DNA from: Panopea generosa
Taxonomy: Eukaryota; Mollusca; Bivalvia; Adapedonta; Hiatellidae
Reading direction: 5' to 3'
Length of the DNA: 64,000 nucleotides
Assembly: GCA_029582155.1 (NCBI GenBank)
Contig: CM055912.1
Span: 1,612,001-1,676,000, forward strand
A program made the translations under genes and the position numbers. A model generated the notes under the pieces. That model searched no databases. It saw only the letters and a list, made by a program, of their open reading frames with translations, and was not told where the DNA came from. Below, in pieces: positions 23,517-35,542 of this stretch (positions are counted from its first letter, which is position 1; each line of letters begins with the position of its first letter).

Positions 23517-25689
23517 TCAAGAATCAGATCATTTTCGGTAGACGCTGGGAGGAAACTGCATCTTTGTGATTCAGATTTACTTTCTTTTTGAAAATATGTC
23601 ACTTTCTATGGGAAATACTGTATTTGAAACCTCTAAATGGAAAAATAAATGTATTTTTTTGTGAAAAATGGATGACTTTGAGTGTAATAGAGAGGTGTCA
23701 CACAGGCAAAACCAAACTTGAAGCTACAACAGTAAAGCAAATAGGGCAATGAGACTGAGCAGCTGAAAATTTGTCATGGAAATGTTGGAATCAGGATTTA
23801 TTCAATTCAATGGAAGGAACAAAAAGTGAGATCATCTATTTAACTGAAAAAGAAATGATCATGTATGCAAATATGCTTTGCTGCATCATGTGATAAGACT
23901 TGATTTTAGCCATCTGTCTCAAAATCCTGGCTAAAATGAATAGCAGTTTGCTCTTAAAAACACTTGAAAGTCACACAGAGAGACAGTGATGCTAATATAT
24001 CACAACAAAAGCATGTCTAGAGCATTCACTGCATCCAGATTTCATGATTCATGTAAGTTAAACCATTTTTTTGTGTTAGAAACTCATTATTTATGTATAA
24101 TTCATACCCCACCCACATAAAAATGGTAACATTTGTCGCGATACTGTTTCCACTCTTTAGCGAATGCTTTTTGACAATACGGTTGGTCGCGTATGAGCAA
24201 TATTGTTTTTATGTCGCTGTTTATCAATTAATATTATATTGATCATGAATTATGGAGAAATTTCCTGTTTCATTATTTTGTCATTGATATTTGTTATCAA
24301 CAGCTCTGTATCCAGTTTTCGATATACCGACCGCCAAACTGTCGCGTTTCATTTTAATGGTATGGCGTATGACTGCCATTTTTGTTTTACTGTCATTTTT
24401 TTCTCCTCATTGTTGATATTTATGCGGCTGGGTCTGGCTTATACACAGTATTTACCTACTCTTGGACATTCAGGTAAATGGTAAAATGTGACATCTTTGA
24501 AATGACGCGAAACAGATTCGCGTAATAATTTCTCAGCGTTTAGTTAACCTGTGCTTGAAACTTTTGTACCATCATCTGATTTCTTTCGGTTGTTCTTCTT
24601 ACTTTTTTTTCAAATAAAAATACATGATGCTTGCTATAGAATATAGATTTTTCTCATTGAAGATGATGTTTTTTCAATGTCTGTTATTGAATGTGTACAA
24701 CATTTTTCTCCACATTCAACAGTATAGCATTCTCAAATATGACAATTTCTAATTTTCATATAATTATTGCAACAACTCTATTTTAACTGCCCATTTTTTT
24801 ATGCCAGTTTTGGAAAATCTGTAAAGAAACGAGTCATCTCGTGACAAATATTTCTTATAGCGATATTCTTTGATATATTTATTTCAAACTAATTTGTCGT
24901 AAAGAGATGCGCTTTAGCAAACCGTCTTTTTGCAATGAGCTTATCGGTCCAGCCAAATATGCTGTATCCATATTTTGTCTCATTTTCATTCATCGTTTCA
25001 TTTTCTTGCTTTAAAGTGATTTTCATGAACACTTTACTTTCATTTGCTATTTTTATTGATAAAATAAACAAAATAGTATAGGAATTTAATATATGCCTAA
25101 TAGATACCTCAATTGGTAAGGGATATATTCATAGTTGATAATGAATCTAATGCATGTACAAAAGTATGTTATTCATTCATGTATTGAAAAAGGGGGCATG
25201 GTTAGTGTCAGTGACATGCAAATTATTGCTGGGCACCTTCAAACATTAATATTTGTTTGTTATAGATATAAAAAAAGTCAAATATATAGTTTTGCAACAA
25301 AACGGAGCATTATTTGAAGCAAAAACAACTATTTATCCATATATGGTCATGTATTTTGACACTTAAGTTATGTAATGTTGCATATACAATAAAATGAATA
25401 TGCAGTCAGATAGATACACTATAGGAGGCAATACAAGGACATTTTCAAACTATTTCTTTTTCTAGAATTATTTTTATTAAGGTACAATGGCTAAAAAAAT
25501 TTGGCAGTTTTTCCTGTTTTCGAGTCGTCCGAAACTGATTTATGCATGTGTGACCGCCATCTTATTTTGGTGCATGAATTCGAAAACAGTTGCGCGATGA
25601 ATTCAAAAGGCGTACTTTTATATTTAGAAATGGTAAAGATTTGTTCGACAAAAATTTCAGTCACATGTCATGACAATATCTACTCTTCA
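23517..25689. other. 2.2 kb between two F copies, nothing recognised
   Basis: AT-rich. The part at 24120-24540 contains more CG words (TCGCG, GACGCG) than its surroundings, but I see no gene. A chance frame of 93 codons at 24203-24484 is hydrophobic and without domain support. Confidence 0.35.
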
Positions 25690-26147
25690 AGGTCTCACTG
25701 AACAATTACCTCCCTTGCATGACGGTAGCAAGATTATTACACCCAAGAAATTAGAGCTGTGTAAAGCGGTTGGGTAATTTTTTTTTTAAAAATGCATAAA
25801 ATGTCATATTTCTTTGTGCATATGGGAACATTGGAACATTTTCATGATTTCTGCAAAGTTTGGGTGACCCTGGGAACTGTTTGATGATGCTATAACAGTT
25901 TAAAGATGCGTAGTGATACACTGCAACAAATGGGCAGAATTGTCAAAAATGAAGGGGTGCCATCAAACCATCGAAATTGTGAAAAAGCAACCTGGTCAAC
26001 CCCATGTTTTTTTCTGCATATTTGGACCAACAGAGGACTATCTATGGGAATAAGGCACTTTTAGAACCATTGGTAATGTATCCAGTGTTCCAGAAGTGCA
26101 TGTCTCTATATGTAGAACAGTACAAAATTAATTGGTGTGTGAGACGT
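25690..26147 (+). mobile_element. 0.46-kb element F, copy 3
   Basis: Same extent and orientation as copy 2 with very few differences, so these two are the youngest pair of the family here. Sequence before and after differs between the copies, which fixes the ends near GGTCTCAC and GTGAGACG. Confidence 0.7.
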
Positions 26148-26214
26148 AGACAGAACAACACAGTGACACAACTAACGAATCTCAGGCAGCTGCTCTGTTA
26201 GATAAGTAAGTATC

Positions 26215-26400
26215 CTCTATCCTTCTGGCTGGCTGACTGGTCAAGAGGAGTGTGGCACAATAGTAGAGAATCAGATCCTCCGTCATGACTATTTGTGGTG
26301 TCCTTGAGCAAGACACTTTAGCATAGTAGTGGATTTACCCACAAAGACTTTGAGTGTGATTTGACTAAGTTGTAGATATAAAACATGTTGGACCAAACGA
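26215..26400 (+). mobile_element. SINE family D-like remnant, plus strand
   Basis: The tRNA-like 'GCTGACTGGTCAAGAGGAGT' and 'GAATCAGATCCTCCGTCATG' are followed by 'GTGTCCTTGAGCAAGACACT', the complement of the 'TTGCTTAAGGACAC' word in family D. Assignment to D is tentative. Confidence 0.45.
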
Positions 26401-27512
26401 AAAAAAAACATAAAGAAAAAAATGTGTTATGTGGTCTATGTAATATTTCATATGTAGCTGTATAATTATCAAATACTGGTCAAGTTCAATATTTGTCAGC
26501 ATTAGTCAAATTTTACAGGAGTAATTGCCCCTTTTAGACTTAATTTTTGATAACATATAGCGGGAACATCCATGTCCACAATGCTAGGTTTAAGATTATT
26601 GTCTTGAAATATAATTAACGACATTTTTCCAAGGTTTAAACATACATGCATCTTGAACAATAACAATAACAAATACTAACATAAACATATGAAATAAATG
26701 TTTGACATAAATGTTACCTACAAAAATGTCATTATAGCTGTCAAATTCGTTAATCTCGAGCAGGGCCTGGGTTAGCTCATTTTATTCATCAATAACAGAA
26801 AAAAATGGTGGTTAATCAGTTGATTTAGTATAAACTTTTTTAAAAAAAAAGAAGATTCATTTCATCATAATGATATACAAGTTTAACAACAGTATAATGT
26901 TTACAATACATCATTCATAAAATCACTTCTAGTGTTGGTTCTTTTCTACTGTAAAAAATAAAATGGTGGGCCTGATCAAATGATTTAAAAATATAAAAGG
27001 GAAGGGTACATTTTCAAAGTGCCTTCCATGGGTGGGTTGTAATTGTTTAAATGAAATAGCCCATGCATCAGTTGCAAACTGTTTTTTATGACATTGTCTT
27101 TCAAAAAATGACAAAGCTGTGTAAAACTTATTATTTAGACCGTTTCAATATAAAAAAAACATAATTTTTATTTTTATTTCTCGGAATGAGCAAGACCTTG
27201 CACATTTGTTATTTTGTAAGTAGTATCACCTGGTTGTTTTCTCACTGGAGTGTTAATGCACAGATGGTCAATTATGCTTTTATTTTGAAAATCAAGTGCA
27301 TAAATACTCATAAAGAAATAACATGTATGCAATTGTTTTGATTTGTGCATGTGTCAAAGTTTCAAGTCGAGAGTGAAAGAGCAAAATAATTCCAGTAAGG
27401 TATAAATAAGAAAGTGACCTGGACAAGTCATTGTTTTCGTGTTTTATCTAGTCAAAAATATAAACTTTAAATTACTGAAAAAATTTATAAACAATTCAAT
27501 GTTATTTTCAAA
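26401..27512. other. Noncoding, nothing recognised
   Basis: AT-rich sequence. The frame at 26929-27114 (minus) has no domain support. Confidence 0.35.
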
Positions 27513-27526
27513 ATGGCGTCGCAAAG
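27513..27526 (+). CDS. Candidate first coding exon (weak)
   Basis: 'CAAAATGGCGTCGCAAAG' followed directly by GTGAGT gives a good start context (purine at -3, G at +4) and a consensus splice donor. It would encode only MASQ plus two bases of a split codon. No second exon was recognised downstream, so this may be chance. Confidence 0.25.
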
Positions 27527-27959
27527 GTGAGTCAAGTAGGAAAAACACAACTAAAAACACTTTGATTATTTTGACAAGAAAGTAAATGGTAACACAGAAA
27601 ACGAATTCACATTGATAATTCACTCACTATTGCCTATTATTGTTTATGTGTGATAGTCCACAAAATTATTAGTCTCAAAAAGATTATTTGATTGTGATTT
27701 GAACATTGGTTCTACCTTACTTGCTTACTACGTATGGCCTTCTTGACAAACCTCGCTGATATATATCTGCATGAAATGAACAGTGTGCATACAACGATCA
27801 ATTATTTATGGAATTATACTATTATATACTGTTATTAAAAATTTTGGCTTGACATTGTACACATTGTTAGGATTTAAATATATTTTATTAAATAAAAAAT
27901 TTGAAACATCTTGATAAGTGCCACATGCCCCCTAAGTGTTCTGTGAAAATAACAACATT

Positions 27960-28340
27960 CCATCAGTAGGGATTTAAAGACGAAAACATGTGACCTTGAC
28001 ATCTGGGTATTGCACGTGACAAATCTTAATGACATGTCGATAACTTGTGTCAATTTATTTTAAAATCGCTCCATGTATGACAAAGTTACAAACCGATCAC
28101 GAAATTTCAAACAGACTCACAGTGTTGGCAAACAGACCGAGAGTGTTGGAAAACAGACTCAAAGTGTGGCCTTGACCTTTAAGGCACGGGTCTTCGTCTT
28201 ACGAACGACATACCGTAATGATCAGTTGATGTTTTGTGTCAAGTATTTTTAATCCATCTCTGTATGACAAAGTTACAGAACGGACATATCTCAGACAGAC
28301 AGATGGATGCTATAACACCTTTAAAATTTGATCAACATCG
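27960..28340. repeat. Dispersed repeat of the 'GTGACCTTGAC' type, part 1
   Basis: Periodic words 'GTGACCTTGACATCTG', 'CTCCATGTATGACAAAGTTA' and later 'GTGGCCTTGACCTTTAAGGC', 'TCTGTATGACAAAGTTACAG' give a degenerate repeat of roughly 150-180 bases. Similar sequences are widespread in mollusc genomes from general knowledge. It is not coding. Confidence 0.55.
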
Positions 28341-28539
28341 GCAAATAACAAAACTGGCCTGAAGGCTATTTTACAAATTATACTGCTACACTAGCAATAA
28401 AAATTACTTACATAGACCCTTTCTCGACTAAATTTAAGTCGGGAAGAGTCTATAACTCCTGTACAATTCAAACGAAGGAGGATGCCGATTATATTGTGCT
28501 GCACTTTATCTGAAAAAGAAGAATTATTGTCTATTAGAC

Positions 28540-28720
28540 ACAAAATGCACCTTTGACCTTTGTGGTATGGGTCTGGGTCTTATGTCTACTACGTACGAAT
28601 CTCAAACAGATGGAAATTGTGACCGTGACCTTTGAGGTGAGGTTTGTGGTCTTAAGCGGTACATGGCAACATGTCATGTTTATCACCATAGCCAAAGTAA
28701 TTCAGAAGTTTAAATGAGTG
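28540..28720. repeat. Dispersed repeat of the 'GTGACCTTGAC' type, part 2
   Basis: Repeats the words of the preceding entry: 'ACCTTTGACCTTTGTGG', 'GGGTCTGGGTCTTATG', 'GACCGTGACCTTTGAGG'. It is separated from part 1 by about 200 bases of unrelated AT-rich sequence. Confidence 0.5.
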
Positions 28721-30094
28721 ATGCTACGGGCTTAGTAGATGATGGACTTGTTGTAATCAAGTCATTAAGCAAGCATTCGAATCTGCATCCGAACCTCTGA
28801 GAAGCTGCAAGTCTCCCAGACATGTTTTTATATTAAATATGTACTTTCACAAAGATTTTATTTTGTGAAATGTACAAATTATATTTTTATATTCTAGCTA
28901 TTATTTCAATTATTATTGCAATATTAAATAACATGTTAGCCATGTTACTTGTTGAAATGTTAATATAAATCTTTAATTTTTATATCATATGTTACAGTGA
29001 AGCACATGAAATGTTTTTTTAGTTTAATTTGTGCCTTAAGGACAATCAAACCAAAATCAAATAATTGGAATGACAAATAATTAAACAGTTTCCTGTAATT
29101 ATATCCTGAAAGAGGTGTGTATATATAGATTGGTCTCGCACTTCAGATATACACACACTTCAGGATATATATTATTGCAGGTAAACAAAAGGTTATATTT
29201 CAAATATTCTGTTTAAATTAAATTACTATAACTCAAACTTTTGGTTAAAATATTGAGTTAAAACTGTCTCGATTTAATGATTTAACTTAAGAAATTATGT
29301 TTAAGAATATATGTTCACCGAACAATTATGATCATTATGTTATTAAGAAATTAAGAATTACTTTTAGTAAATAGACCATAATTAATTTAAGTCGCTATAC
29401 CTCATACCTTTCACAATCTCTCACATAAGCGAGTAATTCCCCATCTATCAAAATCATGTAGTAATGTTTATTGATAATTGATTCTGTTTTGTAACATATG
29501 TTATTATGTATTTAAATTCTGTTTCACAAAATCTGTTTGATTTCTGTTAAACAACATATATGTATAAAATATTGATATTTCATTTTATATGTATTTGATT
29601 TCTGTATGTTGATGTACATAATATATAAAGTTCAGATATACACATTTTTCGGGTTATATATTATTGCAGTTATCACTTGCTCCCCGACAACAACAACTGC
29701 AACAACAAAAACAACAAATCCAGATCATCAAAACATAATTTCAGAACAAGGTAAAATGGACCCGTCTGAAAATACCTCTTGAGGAACATTGTGACCAACT
29801 TCCAATAAAATCTGTGGTTTTGGAGAAGGTCATTTTTTAAAATAACGACAAACGATGACGAAGTCTGTTACAGGGATAACTCTTCTGATTTTTTCTGATT
29901 ATCCATTGTATATGATCATCATATCCGTGTAATTAAATGTTTTCAATAAGTGACGGTTGTAACAACGATAATTACACAAAAGTATGACAGTTATCATCCA
30001 CTGGCTGTACAGTGTATTGGATAGGAATGAGTCCTGTAATATATTCAGTTTGTCCATATATCATAACTTGGTTTGAATAATTGACTGTCATGTT
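28721..30094. other. Noncoding; one separated duplicate of about 43 bases
   Basis: 'CACTTCAGATATACACACAC' with 'TATATATTATTGCAG' at about 29140-29181 recurs as 'AGTTCAGATATACACATTTT' with 'TATATATTATTGCAG' at about 29630-29671. The preceding 'TATCCTGAAAG' and following 'CTTCAGGATATA' near 29105-29170 form a short inverted pair. No gene is recognised. Confidence 0.45.
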
Positions 30095-30349
30095 TATGAC
30101 ATTGAGGAATAATAGACTATCAATTCACCCAACACTCTTCCTCGGAGCACTGAACAAGTACTCGAGCACAACTAACTCCGCGTGTAATGTATAACTTTCC
30201 TACTTGAATATACGGTCATAACTGAATGATAATGCAACTCAATGTCATATATCAATTGCCACGTAGACTGTGGCCGGGTGGGGACTCGAACTCATGATGC
30301 CTGGATTGATAGTCAGACGTTCTACCGACTGAACTAACTGGAACTGACA
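30095..30349 (-). mobile_element. SINE family A
   Basis: Minus strand head 'CCAGTTAGTTCAGTCGGTAG', then 'AACGTCTGACTATCAATCCA', B box 'GAGTTCGAGTCCC' and the body to 'GAGTACTTGTTCAGTGC'. The 3' tail is degenerate. Confidence 0.75.
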
Positions 30350-30916
30350 TTTATTCTATCAACATGAATCCTAACACGTGCAGTTCTACGTTGTTCTTTG
30401 TGACATTTGTGTCCTTCATCTTTAAAGCAACCTATCCACAAATGATTCACAAACTAATATCCCATTTAACTTTACTTAAATATGCAATATATGGGGATTT
30501 CTGATCAAAATATACATTTCTGCAGGTTTGGTAAATAAAATATATTGATATTTCACTGAATTATTGGTACGTGTTTTCAGAATACGGCTAACGGGGTCCC
30601 TGTCCGTCATTTATAAATAAAATATGTAAATGATCTGTTCCAAACACTATTGTCATTTGGGCAATAAGAAAAAGTATTATTCAGAGTAAAAGCAAAGACA
30701 AGACACAAAAATAAGGCTAAAGTTTTATTTTCTGTTGGAAAGCGCCAACTATTTCAAAAACATTCTAATACAGATTATTCCCCTTACCAATATGTACTCA
30801 GTTTTAGGCATGCATTCATATTAGGTTATCATGAGAAAAGTTATAGACCATTCTTAATATTGTCTCATAATTATGCATATCAACACCAAAACGAGGCTAG
30901 AAGCACGTCCTATCTT

Positions 30917-31390
30917 ACGGAGGACGACCAGTGACCTCTTGTTCAAGAATTTGTTGTGTGCAGAAGTAGGTCCATTTAAAATATAAACTGTGCATTTCAT
31001 TTGTGTTTATGTTAACAATGGCTGTAATTCCTCCAATATTATTCATCCCATGTGAAAGTGTAAGTCTTTATGTACTAAGATACAGGATATTTTTGTATTT
31101 TTCAGGGACTATTTTGCCAGAGTGTATGACGATAGAGACAACTTGAATGAAACTCAGGCACCAGCATTTTCCTGACATTTTGGATAGAGTGATGGGACAA
31201 ATGGATATTGTGAAAAACGAGATTATCATGATGGCATTACAGAGACACAGAAATACTGCTAAATAGGTCTCCTACATGGATTAACTTGTGCTATATGTGT
31301 GGGAATGTTTTTAAAATTTGTGACATAACACCAAAACTATAGAATTTCTGTTGAAATATATAGGCGAAAATGTGACTGGTCGGACTCCTA
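30917..31390 (+). mobile_element. TA-flanked TIR element, copy 1, with exon-like interior
   Basis: Left end 'GGAGGACGACCAGTGAC' and right end complement 'GGAGTCCGACCAGTCAC' form imperfect TIRs; the element lies by TA on both sides. Copy 2 is at 35089-35542 in the same orientation. Inside are an ATG frame MAVIPPILFIPCES ending at GTAAGT, an AG acceptor about 60 bases later, and a small frame ending VKNEIIMMALQRHRNTAK with TAG. This looks like captured or host-derived exon sequence, but I do not recognise the protein. Copy 2 has an extra base that breaks the second frame. Confidence 0.6.
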
Positions 31391-31738
31391 GAAGTGGAGA
31401 GCAACAAAAAAGTAAATCTTTAATAACTATGCCAGCTTTGATGTTAGCCACATGAAATTTGGTATGGAGACAGGCTATGGTGTTAAAAATCAGAAAACAG
31501 ACAACATTAAAATCAGGTTGGTAATTTTAAATTTAATTTAAAATCAAAATTTAAAATATTAAAAAAGTAAAAAAATTGTTTGTTTTGGTCCCAGAATGCC
31601 CTGTATCAGAGAAATTGATCCAACTTCCTGTTCAGAAGTGTTGTCTGCTGATTTTAAAATCAATTTGAAGTCTATGTTTTGTTTTAATTTCATTTAAATT
31701 CAATTTAAAATTGTTTAATTTTTAAAATAATTTGAAAT

Positions 31739-32150
31739 ATGGACAAATTTTTTGAGAAATGGGCTAAAAAGCTGGCTGAAAACTCAGAATTGCATCCGAA
31801 TGGAGTGTGTATACTGTGGACCAGTTGCACCAATAAAGGTTATGGAGTATTTTGGTATCCGGACCCAAGAGACCCGTCTTTTGCTGGGCATCGACCAGAA
31901 GTTGTCACAGAATGGCACTATTTATAAAATTGCATGACCTTGATGTGCCACCATCTCAGTCATTTATGTTATAATAAATTCTGCATCAACGTCGATCACC
32001 TGACTTTGGAGAGTAATTATGTCAATGATAGTCGAAAAACCTGCTTCAGTTATGGACACTGTATGGGTCATTTAACTGGAGAGGTTTGACTCCCAGATTG
32101 CATTTTGTCGTTTCGTTAAAAGTGAGCAGCTAGGCTAGGCTAGGCTAGGG
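31739..32150 (+). pseudogene. His-Me homing-endonuclease-like domain with zinc-binding loop, broken
   Basis: One frame runs from an ATG at 31739 to TAA (31925-31927), then continues in the same frame to TGA near 32090. Before the stop it reads ELHPNGVCILWTSCTNKGYG, the C-W-x-G-x-x-x-x-x-G-Y-G type start of His-Me/HNH folds. After the stop it reads SHLCYNKFCINVDHLTLE, then NDSRKTC and GHCMGH. The S-H-L-C-x-N-x-x-C-I-N-x-x-H-L pattern with a following N-x-x-R-K-x-C-x-C-x-x-H is what I know from the zinc-binding loop family of homing endonucleases (Pfam zf-His_Me_endon, I-PpoI-like). Neighbours are a dead Mutator transposase and two TIR elements, suggesting it travelled with mobile DNA. Two internal stops argue that it is dead. 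Confidence 0.6.
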
Positions 32151-32453
32151 TAGGTAATTGCTTGTTCACCAGCTATTAGCTTGTTTAAATTATAATATAG
32201 GTTATTTTTCATGTAGGTCATTTCTTTATATATTCATGAATATTGATTTCTAACCGTAATCCCCAAAACTCTGTTTAAGCTAGCATCAAACCATCATCAG
32301 TAGGATAACTATACCCTAGACAGAGCACATGCCTGTTTGTAAGATCATATTCTTTTTGTGTTGTTATTTATTAAACAATGTATCATTGAAGTTATCTGTG
32401 TCTCTGTACATACTGGTGTGACACTTAGTTTACTTTTCAGCCATTGCACAAAT

Positions 32454-34359
32454 TTATGCATACCCATGCTCGATATCATCAAACTGGCCTTTCTTGTAAT
32501 CCGGTGCACCAGTACATGCTGCTCTTAGAACATGGTGCTCATGTTCAAGTCTTGCACGATTAGCAATTCGCTTACTTTTGTATTTGCTTGTTGATTTGTA
32601 AGCCTTTTGTTATTCTGTACTTCTTGAAATCTGCATTAAGTGATGTGATGTCTGCTCTGACAGCGCTGTGGCTGAAATGCGCTTGAGTTTTGTTGTCACA
32701 GATTTTTCCACAGTGTTGTTTGCTTTCAGAACATTCGCAGCCAGGCGACCCTTGAAGTTCCTTGAGTAATTTGTTTCTTTCGGCATTGTTGAAAGAGCCA
32801 TTCGATTGAAGGCTTCCACTTTCTGAGTTGATGTGTTCAAACTAACACTGCGTACAGCATTCTCACTCAGCCTTATTTGTAGTATAACTTCCAGTATTGA
32901 CTAATCATTTAGGTCCATGTTAAAACGTGTGATCCCATGTGTTTGCAGAAAAGCAGACTTCAGCCACCAATTTCCTTCTGAGAGGCCAGTGCAGACCAAT
33001 GACTCAGATGGACAGTTGCTACAGTTTCCGGCATAGCATTCTATGGTGGCAGACATTACTGACGGTAGTTTTGAGAGCATATTGGTTATATCCTCATTTC
33101 CAAGTCTGGTGAGTTCTTTTATTATGTGACTGCATCTCGCCTTGAAATCTTTTGAAAGTACCGAAATAGCTTTCTGTCTTTTCTCCTTGTTTCTACTTAA
33201 ATGGGGCACCATCTCCTTGCTAAAGTGAGCATTTCTAGCCTTTTTTTCTTGTCGCACAGCCAAATGATAGGGATCTACTTGTCGTGAAACCTGCCATGTC
33301 TAATCTAGCTGCTTGTAGAAGTCCAGCAGTCCGAGGTAAGATCCTGCATCACTGTCGCTTGTCATAGTATGAATCCAGTAGTTTTCCACAGACAAGTCAG
33401 CCGCTATCTCATATCTCATTATTCTCTCGGAATGTGGCTGGAGTTAATGCATGTTTGCATTGCACTCTGCATGTCCTCCGGGACAAATGACGTCGAAGCC
33501 TCGATTCTTCAGCCAGGCTCCAGTCCAGCAAAGTTTGTTTTCCACAGCCATGCCAATAATGTACTGTTGGTCAGTCATATTTTCAATGGCTACTGTGTAT
33601 GCCTGTGAGGAGCTCTGGCCAGGTTTGTAAGAGGATATGAAAGATCTGCCATTATATCTGCCATCCACAGAAACATTTATATATTTCGGGTTTTCAGCAC
33701 CCTTTGCTAAATTATTCTGCTCCACTAATTTTAGCTTCTCTGACATGTCTTCCCTGGCAAGGGAGATACTTTCCTCACTGACTGTGTTGGTCAATGTCTG
33801 CATATGACTCTTAGCTGGTGGTGGAATGTCGAGAGCAGTAAATAAAAGTCTAGATTTTGAAACACCTAGTGATGTGTCTATTAAAACCATAGCTAGGTTT
33901 TTGTTGATAGCTGCTGTTGGTTTTGCACTATTATTCTCTTCGGAATTTCAGTGTATGACTTGACTTGTACACCTCAAATGAAGCTACAGTTTGTGCAGTG
34001 AAATTGAAATTTCCATGCTAGTCCACATTTTACTTCTTTCACTAGCTCCATGTTTAAAATTGATTGTTAATTTTGTGTGAACTAATCAATGCATTTATTA
34101 TGCTGATCAATTCCCCCATATTCACTATACGATTGCCTAACGATACAGACTCGGTTTCTCGCTTCAGATTGCATAGCCGTGTTGGTCCCTTTGGTGTGTC
34201 AGTTTTGATGTTCGGAATCTCTCCTGGTTGCGTATCTGCTTGCGAGCTGCAACCTTCTGTTGGTACATCATGTTGCTGAATTTTTACAGGTAAGAATTTG
34301 TGTTTACGCTTGAAAAAACAGCCTTTACTGAGGCGTTTACTATGACCCTTCCAAGACAT
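32454..34359 (-). pseudogene. Mutator-like transposase, decayed
   Basis: From the right, an N-terminal part (ATG at 34357-34359) reads MSWKGHSKRLSKGCFFKRKH. Near 34050 the frame moves to a Cys-containing segment (ELVKEVKCGLAW, FHCTNCSF), and then one frame runs from about 33930 to 32454 with in-frame stops at 33444, about 33300, 32901 and 32610. Within it, YINVSVDGRYNG with a following NKLCW and GGHAECNAN fits the D-G-x-Y plus Cys/His pattern of metazoan Mutator-like transposases. TSDSDAGSY could hold the next acidic position, and NTSTQKVEAFNRMALSTMPK with NYSRNFKGR is the conserved C-terminal block. The frame closes after YKKGQFDDIEHGYA. This is a dead autonomous element; its own TIRs were not identified. 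Confidence 0.7.
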
Positions 34360-35088
34360 TTGATAGATTTGGTAAATAAGAAGTAAAACAATATTTCAGA
34401 GCTTATCCATTGCACTAGTGGCCTGATGTGTACCATACATTCCTTTTTATAGTTGGTTTATTTGTTCAAGTCAGTGGATACCTAATGTTTGGTCAATAAG
34501 ATTATGATAAGATGCAAGGTGTTGTACAAGGGGGTGTCATGCCCCCCTCTTCACTTACAGTGGCTGTCTGATTACAGCTCATTAAGGCATACATGTGCCC
34601 AGTAAGTGAGTGATTTTTAATTGGCATATAGATAAGGCATAGTAGATGTAAATTACATGTCAAATATATGCATTCTGTATGCTATTTTATTTTCAAACTA
34701 TGAATAAATATCAGTTTATGGCAGAAAAGTGTGATTTTTTAACCACTTTTTGCCACACTTTTCAGATTTAAATTGAGATTCTTACATTAATTATGTTACT
34801 TTATGTGGCAAAAAAGTAAAACAAACTCATGAAGGTACAAAACCATTTTTTTCATCAAAATCTGTCTCATAAACTCTGATAAATTGCAGTTTAGATATTT
34901 CTACAAAAATGTACTAAAAAGTGCTTGTCGAGGACTGACAATTAGCACTGTCCCGCGTCTTCTTTTTCAATATTTAGACTGGCTAATTCACTTAGAATTA
35001 AAATCTTTGTAACTGTTATCAGTTTGCATTTGAACAGAGATGTAACAACCAGCTTTGATAATTTTTCTATAAAAAAATCTGCTTCTTT
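34360..35088. other. Noncoding between the transposase remnant and a TIR element
   Basis: AT-rich. A small inverted pair ('AAAAGTGTG' and 'CACACTTTT') lies at 34724-34762. Left over are probably transposon flanks or UTR. Confidence 0.4.
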
Positions 35089-35542
35089 TAGGAGGAAGAC
35101 CGGTGACCTCTCGTTCAAGAGTTAGTTGTTTGCAGAAATAAATTTCATTTGTGTTTATGTTTACATTGGCTGTAATTCCTCCAATATTATTCATCCCATG
35201 TGAAAGAGTAAGTCTTTATGTACTAAGATACAGGATATTTTTGTATTTTTCAGGGACTATTTTATCAGAGTTTATGACGATAGAGAAAACTTGAATGAAA
35301 CTCGGGCACCAGCATTTTCCTGACATTTCGGATAGAGTGATGGGACAAATGGATATTGTGAAAAAACGAGATTATCATGACGGCATTACAGAGACACAGA
35401 AAGACTGCTAAATAGGTCTCCTCCTGCATGGATTAACTTGTGCTATATGTGTGGGAATGTTTTTAAAATTTGTGACAGAACACCAAAACTATAGAATTTC
35501 TGTTGAAATATATAGGCGAAAAAGTGACTGGTCTGACTCCTA
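35089..35542 (+). mobile_element. TA-flanked TIR element, copy 2
   Basis: Direct copy of 30917-31390, with TA on both sides ('TTTTA|GGAGGAAGACC' and 'GTCTGACTCC|TAAC'). It lacks about 25 bases present in copy 1 near 30965-30990 and has a one-base insertion in the A run near 35370. Confidence 0.65.

Noticed and set aside
23373..26201. Two related short genes (frames at 23373 and 26004 sharing their first 48 codons)
   Set aside because: The shared part is exactly the 3' portion of element F. The frames diverge where the element ends, so the similarity is due to the transposon.
34064..34279. Plus-strand frame opposite the Mutator N-terminus
   Set aside because: It is the shadow of the minus-strand transposase remnant and has no domain of its own.
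30917..35542. LTR retrotransposon with the two direct 0.46-kb copies as LTRs
   Set aside because: The repeats have inverted ends by TA rather than TG...CA. No primer-binding site, gag or pol is seen between them, and the interior codes for a DDE-type transposase on the opposite strand.
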